This document shows positions 14,395-19,579 of a stretch of DNA of 19,579 bases, piece after piece. The position numbers were made by a program, and so were the translations under genes. The notes under the pieces are model-generated. The model made no database searches and had not been told where the DNA came from. It saw only the letters and a list, made by a program, of their open reading frames with translations. Source of the DNA: Gallionella sp. UBA4121 (GTDB lineage Bacteria; Pseudomonadota; Gammaproteobacteria; Burkholderiales; Gallionellaceae); the NCBI GenBank assembly GCA_002381565.1, contig DFWZ01000012.1:1-19579 (forward strand), read 5' to 3'. Positions within the stretch are counted from its first letter, which is position 1, and each line of letters opens with the position of its first letter.

Positions 14395-15714
14395 CTACAC
14401 ATGCGCCTTTTCAAACACGGCAATGGATTCGACATGCGAAGTTTGCGGGAACATGTTCATCACCCCCGCCGATTTAAGCACATACCCTCTTTGCACCAGC
14501 TCGGCAGCATCGCGCGCCAGCGTGGCCGGGTTGCAACTCACATAAACGATGAGTTGCGGTGCAATCCCGGGGGTAATGGATTTCACCAACTCCATCGCGC
14601 CGTCGCGCGGCGGGTCGATCAGCCACTTGTCGAATTTACCAAGGCTGGCGAGCTTCGCCTCGTCCATCTCGAACAGGTTCATCGCCGCAAATTGCGTATT
14701 CCCCGACAAGTCATTGGTCCTGGCATTTTGAGCTGCTCGCTTGACCAGTGCGTCACTGCCTTCTACACCCAGCACCCGCGCTCCGCTGCGGGCGATAGGC
14801 AAGGTAAAATTACCCAGGCCGCAAAAAAAATCGACGATATGCTCATCGGGCTGCGGATCAAGCAGACGCAGCGCCCGGCTGACCATCACGCGATTGAGCG
14901 CACTGTTCACCTGGGTAAATTCTCCGGGCGCGAACGGCATGGTAATACCGAATTCCGGCAGACTGTATGACAGCGCGGGCGCATTGAGCGGATGGAACGG
15001 GGCGATGGTTTCCGGCCCCTTGGACTGAAGCCAGAACTGGACCTGGTGCTGATCGGCAAACGCGCGCAACGCGGCCTCATCTTCTGCCGACGGTGGCGCC
15101 ATGACACGCAGCACCAGCGCATCGACGTGCTCCCCCACCGCCACTTCGATTTGCGGCAACTTGTCGCGTATCGACAAGCCTTCCACCAGCTTCGCGAGCG
15201 GCTGTATCAGCCCGGCGATCTTCGGCGCCAGGATTTCACAGCTTTGCATATCGGCGACAAAACTGCTGCGCCGCTCGTGAAACCCCACCAGCGTCTTGCT
15301 CTTCTTAATCACGTATTTGACCGAGATGCGCGCACGCTCGCGGTAGCCCCAACTCTGCCCGTAGATCGCGGGCAGCATGGTTTCGGGTTTGACCCTGCCG
15401 ATGCGCGCCAGGCTCTCTTCCAGGATGCGCTGCTTCACCGCAACCTGCACTCTGGCATCGAGATGCTGCATGGAACATCCGCCGCACACACCAAAATGCG
15501 CACATGCAGGCTGCACGCGGATCGAGGCCGCGCGATGCAGCTCGGTCATTTGCGCCAGCTCGAACGACGGCTTCTTGCGATAGGATGCGTAGCTGACAGT
15601 CTCGCCCGTCAGCGCTCCCTCGATGAAAATCACCTTGCCATCTGCATGCGCAATGCCCCGGCCTTCCTGATCCAGCGACTCGATGGTCACTTTATTATTT
15701 GTCGTCATTTCCAT
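14395..15714 (-). CDS. rlmD: 23S rRNA (uracil-1939-C5)-methyltransferase RlmD
   Basis: RlmD (RumA) uses S-adenosylmethionine to make 5-methyluridine at position 1939 of 23S rRNA. The protein is 439 aa. An N-terminal TRAM RNA-binding domain (about 8-62) is followed by the [4Fe-4S] cluster cysteines Cys71, Cys77, Cys80 (CAHFGVCGGC) and Cys159. The SAM-binding motif is DFFCGLGNFTLPIA, with DPPRDG further on; the catalytic nucleophile is Cys394 in VSCNPATLARD, and Glu429 in SHVESI is the likely base. The first ATG and one two codons later are both possible starts; neither has a strong ribosome site. It begins ten bases after the stop codon of the VanZ-like gene. Confidence 0.96.
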   Translation of the reverse strand: MEMTTNNKVTIESLDQEGRGIAHADGKVIFIEGALTGETVSYASYRKKPSFELAQMTELHRAASIRVQPACAHFGVCGGCSMQHLDARVQVAVKQRILEESLARIGRVKPETMLPAIYGQSWGYRERARISVKYVIKKSKTLVGFHERRSSFVADMQSCEILAPKIAGLIQPLAKLVEGLSIRDKLPQIEVAVGEHVDALVLRVMAPPSAEDEAALRAFADQHQVQFWLQSKGPETIAPFHPLNAPALSYSLPEFGITMPFAPGEFTQVNSALNRVMVSRALRLLDPQPDEHIVDFFCGLGNFTLPIARSGARVLGVEGSDALVKRAAQNARTNDLSGNTQFAAMNLFEMDEAKLASLGKFDKWLIDPPRDGAMELVKSITPGIAPQLIVYVSCNPATLARDAAELVQRGYVLKSAGVMNMFPQTSHVESIAVFEKAHV

Positions 15715-15723
15715 TCCAGTTTC

Positions 15724-16103
15724 TTAATCACGCGCCATACGGCTCTCAATAAAAACCAACATGCGTCCCAGCGGGGTACACGTCAACAACCATCCCAGCA
15801 ATACACCGATACCATCGGCTGCCATATCCAGCACATCAAAAGTGCGGTATCCCGTCCAGCCTTGCATATATTCCAGCGCGACACCCAGCCATATCAGAGC
15901 CGTGGACACCACCACGCCCAACCTGGCTGACGGATAAATCTGACAGAACCAGAAAGACAGCGTGGCGTAAGCCAGCGCATGTTCTAACTGTCGGCATGAT
16001 CAAATGTCAGCGGGGCTGGAGGATTCCGGGTTAGCGAGAGGTACACGACCAGCAGCACAAGCGAGAAGCCCACAGTGATCCAGAGCTTGCGATATTTCAA
16101 CAT
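15724..16103 (-). pseudogene. VanZ-like membrane protein, broken by a single-base frameshift
   Basis: The ATG at 16103 opens a frame reading MLKYRKLWITVGFSLVLLVV and continuing to about codon 38 (TFDHAD). There it hits a stop codon, because one base appears to be missing near 15988-15990. In the +1-corrected frame the sequence goes straight on (KLEHALAYATLSFWFCQIYP) and joins the C-terminal part ending at 15724 (YMQGWTGYRTFDVLDMAADG). The restored product is about 126 aa with several hydrophobic helices and the VanZ-family pattern (D-K-x-x-H near helix 2, DxxDxxAxxxG). The ATG overlaps the end of the upstream exonuclease gene, an intact operon arrangement. Either a recent loss-of-function mutation or a sequencing error; function of VanZ-like proteins is mostly unknown. 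Confidence 0.8.
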
Positions 16104-16882
16104 TTAACTTCAGGCCAGGCGGCCAAAAACTCCTGCCAGTGCGGCAGGTTGAGGCCGGCCAGCTCGCCTCTCACCAACTCGCACTCCTGTCTGTAAGCAT
16201 CCGGGCTCAACACACCGCGCATCATCTGGAAGCGCGCATATACCAGATAAGTATTCGCCACATCCGTTTCACAGTAGTTACGGATTTGGGCCAGCTGTCC
16301 CTGCTGATAAGCTTCCCACACTCGGCTGCCATCCATACCCAGTTTGCCGGGGAAACCGATCAGCTTCGCCATATCATCCAGCGGCGCATTGGCGCGTCCG
16401 GTGTACATGGCCAGCAAATCCATCAGATCGAGATGGCGCATGTGGTAGCGGCTGATATAGTTGTTCCACTTGAATTCACGGTCATCCTCGCCCATTTCCC
16501 AGTAGCGCGCACACTGCACGCCGTGGATCAGCCCGCGATAATGCAACACCGGCAGATCGAAACCGCCACCGTTCCACGACACCAGTTGCGGCGTGTATTT
16601 GTCGATGCCGTCGAAAAATCGCTGAATCAGACTGCCTTCATCTTCATCCGGCTCGCCCAGCGACCAGACCTTGAAGTTATCACCCTCGCGCAACACGCAG
16701 GATATTGCCACCACACGCTGCAAATGGTGCTGAAGAAAATCGCTGCCGGTTGCCTGACGTCGCTGCTGGAAAGCCATTTCCGCCACTTCCCAGTCGCTCA
16801 CGCGCTCATCCAGCCCGTGCAAGGTGCGCAGCCCGGCAATATCGGGAACAGTTTCGATGTCAAAAACCAGGGTTGGAGTCAA
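16097..16882 (-). CDS. PolB-like DEDDy 3'-5' exonuclease
   Basis: A predicted 3'-5' exonuclease of 261 aa related to the proofreading domain of family B DNA polymerases (DNA_pol_B_exo2 type). The three exonuclease motifs are complete: Exo I FDIET with Asp8 and Glu10, Exo II WNGGGFD with Asp109, and Exo III YCETD with Tyr203 and Asp207, making it a DEDDy enzyme. No polymerase domain is attached. Start is a TTG at 16882 with AAGGA seven bases upstream; the reading MTPTLVFDIE begins there and nothing upstream fits. Its stop codon overlaps the ATG of the VanZ-like gene. Substrate and cellular role are not known from sequence. Confidence 0.92.
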   Translation of the reverse strand: MTPTLVFDIETVPDIAGLRTLHGLDERVSDWEVAEMAFQQRRQATGSDFLQHHLQRVVAISCVLREGDNFKVWSLGEPDEDEGSLIQRFFDGIDKYTPQLVSWNGGGFDLPVLHYRGLIHGVQCARYWEMGEDDREFKWNNYISRYHMRHLDLMDLLAMYTGRANAPLDDMAKLIGFPGKLGMDGSRVWEAYQQGQLAQIRNYCETDVANTYLVYARFQMMRGVLSPDAYRQECELVRGELAGLNLPHWQEFLAAWPEVKC

Positions 16883-16933
16883 TCAATTATCCTTAAAAAA
16901 ATTCGTGTACAGCCTTCTGCAAGAAATCAATGC

Positions 16934-17422
16934 TTACTTTTGTATCCAGCCGTTATTGCTCATCACCCACCAGCCGCGTTGCGCACGCTGTATCCAGCGC
17001 TGTGCGAAGGTGCTGCGGATTTCCGATTTCCATTCCGGATGCCCGTTGGCATTGGCGATTTCGGCATACAGCGCATCGCGATCCTGATTTTCAGCCGCCA
17101 CCAGCGCATTCACCGTCTGACGGGCGGCCAAGGGCACGGAACCAGCATCGCGCAACTCGATCATGCCATCCATCGTCAGGCCGACTGCGCCATTGGCATA
17201 GTAGGCAGCCAATTGCGCATGGCGCGCCTGCATGCTGTTTTTGATGGCATTCACGCCCGGCGTATTGATTTCGAGATCGGCAGCCGCGAACACATTCAGG
17301 GAGCCGACAAGGGCAAACAAAGCAAGCAAATATTTGAGCAGATTTTTACAGCAACTCGCGCTGCTCGTTTTACAGAAACTCACTTCGTTCGTTTTATAGA
17401 AACTCACTACGTTCGTTTTCAT
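16934..17422 (-). CDS. ydbL: YdbL-family (DUF1318) periplasmic protein with repeat-derived N-terminal extension
   Basis: A 162-aa exported protein of the DUF1318/YdbL family. The signal sequence core LLKYLLALFALVGSLNVFAAA is preceded by about 26 unusual residues made of three 8-residue repeats (KTNVVSFY, KTNEVSFC, KTSSASCC). The mature part contains the family pattern AIKNSMQARHAQLAAYYANG, followed by GLTMDG and LVAAENQDRDALYAEIANANG. In E. coli YdbL is encoded with ydbH and ynbE and modulates that intermembrane bridge. The ATG overlaps the ynbE stop codon (ATGA) and follows AAGGAG, so the start is well supported despite the odd N-terminus. Confidence 0.88.
   Translation of the reverse strand: MKTNVVSFYKTNEVSFCKTSSASCCKNLLKYLLALFALVGSLNVFAAADLEINTPGVNAIKNSMQARHAQLAAYYANGAVGLTMDGMIELRDAGSVPLAARQTVNALVAAENQDRDALYAEIANANGHPEWKSEIRSTFAQRWIQRAQRGWWVMSNNGWIQK
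17348..17419 (-). repeat. Three 24-bp in-frame repeats at the 5' end of ydbL
   Basis: Starting with the codon after the ydbL ATG, three 24-bp units begin with AAAACGA and contain GTGAGTTTCT or a degraded form (17419-17396, 17395-17372, 17371-17348). Each encodes eight residues of the form KTxxxSxx. The same unit is found at the same relative position in ynbE. Confidence 0.85.
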
Positions 17423-17664
17423 TTTGTCTCCTTCACGTCAGGGGTTGCCGGTTTGTCAGTCTGTTTCCAGACTTCCTCGATGATCTTGTCCGCCGCCTTT
17501 TCAGCTGCCGCCGCCGGGAAGTAAATATTGATCGTCACGCAGGCACTCAATGCCATGGCCGCCAGCGGCAATACCATCCAGACTTTATCAGCAAAACTCG
17601 CTGTTCTTGTTTTACAGAAACTCGCTACTCTCGTTTTAGAGAAACTCACTTCGTTCGTTTTCAT
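17419..17664 (-). CDS. ynbE: YnbE-family outer-membrane lipoprotein with repeat-derived N-terminal extension
   Basis: A small lipoprotein of 81 aa from the ATG at 17664 (five bases after AAGGAG; an adjacent ATG at 17667 is only two bases away). The lipobox LSAC places the lipidated Cys at residue 42, leaving a mature protein of 40 aa that begins CVTINIYFPAAAAEKAADKI. In E. coli YnbE bridges the outer membrane to YdbH in phospholipid transport. The signal sequence is abnormal: about 25 residues made of three 8-residue repeats (KTNEVSFS, KTRVASFC, KTRTASFA) precede the hydrophobic core. An internal ATG at codon 30 lacks a ribosome site. It lies between ydbH and ydbL. Confidence 0.87.
   Translation of the reverse strand: MKTNEVSFSKTRVASFCKTRTASFADKVWMVLPLAAMALSACVTINIYFPAAAAEKAADKIIEEVWKQTDKPATPDVKETK
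17590..17661 (-). repeat. Three 24-bp in-frame repeats at the 5' end of ynbE
   Basis: Three 24-bp units at 17661-17638, 17637-17614 and 17613-17590 start directly after the ATG. The first unit reads AAAACGAACGAAGTGAGT then TTCTCT and differs from the second ydbL unit at only one base, so the two arrays share a recent origin. Confidence 0.85.
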
Positions 17665-17743
17665 CATGACTCCTTTATGCTAAATCTGTTTAACGCATTG
17701 TCCACGACAAAATCGCACCTGTTATCAGGAGGTCGGCGCGTCA

Positions 17744-19579
17744 CTAGTTGACGATCGGTTTTACGTTGCTCTGCGTCACGCGTTTGAGCCTGGTGATCAA
17801 TTCGCCCCACGACACGGCGCGATTGTAGCCCATCACACTGATCGCCGGAATGCCTCCGCCCCGGATGATCTCATACATACCCTGGTTACCCCCCTCGATT
17901 CCGCCCATCGCGCACACGCCATTGCGCAATACGCAACTCCATCCTATGCGGTCATAACCGAAATTCTCGAAAAAACTCAGGTAGCTGCGCTGTATCGCGG
18001 CTGCCGCACCCGCACCGCCCAGCGACGAAATGTTCTGCACCGCCTTCTGACTGATTTTTTTTGGATAGTTTCCGGCACTGCTGTACAAACGCGCCTCGAA
18101 GCGCACCGGCTGCCAGTTTTGCAATTGCAGGTTGTTCACATCCACGTCCAGCCGGCCTTGCATGTTGCCGAACGAAAAGGTACGCGTGAGCAAATCCAGA
18201 TCAAGGTTGCGCATCGTCAGGTTGCCGGACAGCACGGGGGCGCGCCCGAACGCATCGGCGAGTTTCATCCCGGTTGCCACCACCGTACCGTCGAACACAT
18301 TAAACAACAGCGCACCGTCCACATTGATCTCATTGCCATCGTAACTCACCCGCGGAATGCGCCCGGCCAGCGTGCCCAGCATCACAGGCAGTCCCGCAGC
18401 CTGACTTAATTGCTCCATCCGGATCGGACCCAGCGCACCCTCAAATTGCCAGTGCCATACCGGCTTGCCCGTCTGATTCGTTGCCTGATGCAAATGAAAA
18501 TTGCGCAGCTCCAGCCGGCCATCCAGCACTGACAGCGAGGCCTCTGGCACGTCGAACCTGAGCCCGTCCATATTGACCTGCCACTGCCCGGCGCCGATAG
18601 TCGCCCCCAGCAGCGTGCCGCAGGCAAAGGCAATGGCAGCGGAGCTGGGCGCATCCGCCCGCCAGGCGATCTCGCTGTTCACCCCGCGCATGGCAAACCG
18701 CTGTGCCGCGTCTGCGATCCCCGCATCATGCAGACCCAGCGTCAAACTTTGCAATTCGCCGCTGCGATAGTGCCCCTCCACATCGGCATGACCGGACAAG
18801 GCCGACTCCGCCAGCACCCCCTTGTCCAGAAACGGCTTGGCGTAAATCTCGAACAGACTCGAAAGCTTCAGATTTTCGCCGCGCAGCGTGCCGTCCTGCA
18901 AGGCGCTTTGCTGTATATCCCAGTTGGCGGTAAATTTCACGCGCCCCACCTCCAGCAGATCAAGCACAGCCTGTTCAATGCCAAGCAGTTTGCCGTCAAA
19001 GCGGCCGGACGCGCTCAATGCCTGACCGCCATGCAGGTACAGCGGTTTCCAGAACAATTCGCCTAAATGCCACGCGACATTGCCTTGCCAGTTCCACACC
19101 GTGCCGTTTCGTTTGGCTGAAAATCCGATGCCTCCGCGCAATTTCTCCGCCGCATGCAGGCCGGCAGCATCGCTAAAACCCACATCAACCAACTGCACAT
19201 CGACTTTCACCGCATCCATACCGGACGCATCGCCATTAGCGTGAACCGTACCGTTCAGCATACCCTGGTTGAAATGGATCTCACGCAGTGAGACTGATTC
19301 ACTCCCCCCCGCTTGCCGGAGAGAGTCAGCAGAGAGGGCAGCGGCCACATCTGCCGGCAGCAAAGCGGTCAGGCGTTTAGCCTGTGCATTGTGCATCTGC
19401 ACAGAGACTTGCCAGACACGTTCACCCATCTGCCCCGTCACCTGCCACGACTCGCCGCCTGGAGCAATTAGCGCCAGCTGCAACTGTTTGCTGTCAAAAC
19501 CGTAACTGAAATCGAGCTTAGCATCGGGCAGCGCGTCCAGACGGCCCTTGCGGCATGCCACCTGCACCGAAGACAGCGA
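17744..19579 (-). CDS. ydbH: YdbH-family AsmA-like intermembrane protein (partial, C-terminal 611 codons)
   Basis: The frame is open from the right edge of the window to a TAG at 17744, so only the C-terminal two thirds is present (E. coli YdbH is about 880 aa). The visible part is rich in alternating short beta-strand patterns with repeated LRNFHLHQ-, MRNLDLDLLT- and VDVNNLQLQN-like segments, as expected for the beta-groove of AsmA-like proteins. It ends in the conserved YdbH C-terminal region (FFENFGYDRIGWSCVLRNGV, GGGIPAISVMGYNRAVSW). In E. coli YdbH is redundant with TamB and YhdP in carrying phospholipid to the outer membrane and works with YnbE. The neighbouring ynbE and ydbL genes support the call. 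Confidence 0.9.
   Translation of the reverse strand, partial: SLSSVQVACRKGRLDALPDAKLDFSYGFDSKQLQLALIAPGGESWQVTGQMGERVWQVSVQMHNAQAKRLTALLPADVAAALSADSLRQAGGSESVSLREIHFNQGMLNGTVHANGDASGMDAVKVDVQLVDVGFSDAAGLHAAEKLRGGIGFSAKRNGTVWNWQGNVAWHLGELFWKPLYLHGGQALSASGRFDGKLLGIEQAVLDLLEVGRVKFTANWDIQQSALQDGTLRGENLKLSSLFEIYAKPFLDKGVLAESALSGHADVEGHYRSGELQSLTLGLHDAGIADAAQRFAMRGVNSEIAWRADAPSSAAIAFACGTLLGATIGAGQWQVNMDGLRFDVPEASLSVLDGRLELRNFHLHQATNQTGKPVWHWQFEGALGPIRMEQLSQAAGLPVMLGTLAGRIPRVSYDGNEINVDGALLFNVFDGTVVATGMKLADAFGRAPVLSGNLTMRNLDLDLLTRTFSFGNMQGRLDVDVNNLQLQNWQPVRFEARLYSSAGNYPKKISQKAVQNISSLGGAGAAAAIQRSYLSFFENFGYDRIGWSCVLRNGVCAMGGIEGGNQGMYEIIRGGGIPAISVMGYNRAVSWGELITRLKRVTQSNVKPIVN

Noticed and set aside
14387..14407. 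A 6-bp hairpin overlapping the rlmD stop codon that could be a terminator
   Set aside because: The stem is short and largely within coding sequence, and no proper U-run follows on either strand.
16139..17524. A long open frame on the plus strand, and similar ones at 7711-8925 and 14992-15930
   Set aside because: They run antisense across well-supported genes, including across gene boundaries, and their His/Gln/Arg-rich products are typical of shadow frames.
1..19579. Mobile elements, CRISPR arrays, tRNA and rRNA genes, integration sites
   Set aside because: No transposase or integrase frame, no regularly spaced direct-repeat array with unique spacers, and no recognisable tRNA or rRNA sequence was seen; the heptamer arrays have no spacers and are not CRISPR.

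Overview
This window reads as chromosome from a motile betaproteobacterium. The flhDC master regulator, the flhDC-motAB-receptor-che order, malate:quinone oxidoreductase and the general protein character fit the Gallionellaceae/Nitrosomonadales best; that placement is an inference from gene content, not a database match. Every supported gene lies on the minus strand, so transcription runs from high to low coordinates.

Layout, read in the direction of transcription. (1) 19579-15724: an envelope and housekeeping block made of ydbH (its N-terminus lies outside the window), ynbE, ydbL, a PolB-like DEDDy 3'-5' exonuclease and a VanZ-like membrane gene broken by a one-base frameshift. YdbH and YnbE form an AsmA-like lipid bridge between the two membranes in E. 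coli, and YdbL is their small partner. (2) 15714-12819: rlmD (23S rRNA U1939 methyltransferase) and mqo (malate:quinone oxidoreductase). (3) 12818-12299: a 520-bp gene-free region with an AT-rich tract, a near-perfect sigma-28 (FliA) promoter and three abutting RNA hairpins, directly upstream of flhD. (4) 12298-9088: flhD, flhC, motA, motB. (5) 8841-1: a chemoreceptor with a periplasmic haem-c motif, a second chemoreceptor with a four-helix-bundle type sensor, two tandem CheV proteins, cheY, cheZ, cheA, and the start of what is probably a third, soluble receptor.

How the genes work together: FlhDC switches on flagellar genes; MotAB is the stator; the receptors feed CheA through CheV-type couplers (no cheW, cheR or cheB is in the window); CheY-P signals the motor and CheZ removes the phosphate. 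A second sigma-28-like promoter precedes the haem-type receptor.

The features a standard annotation would miss are: (a) degenerate 7-bp tandem repeats arranged as inverted pairs at seven gene junctions of the mot/che cluster; (b) the sigma-28 promoter whose predicted transcript begins almost exactly at a triple hairpin in the flhDC leader (candidate small RNA or regulatory leader); (c) three 24-bp (8-codon) repeats inserted in frame just after the start codons of both ynbE and ydbL; and (d) the frameshifted VanZ gene. No tRNA, rRNA, CRISPR array, transposase or integrase was seen.
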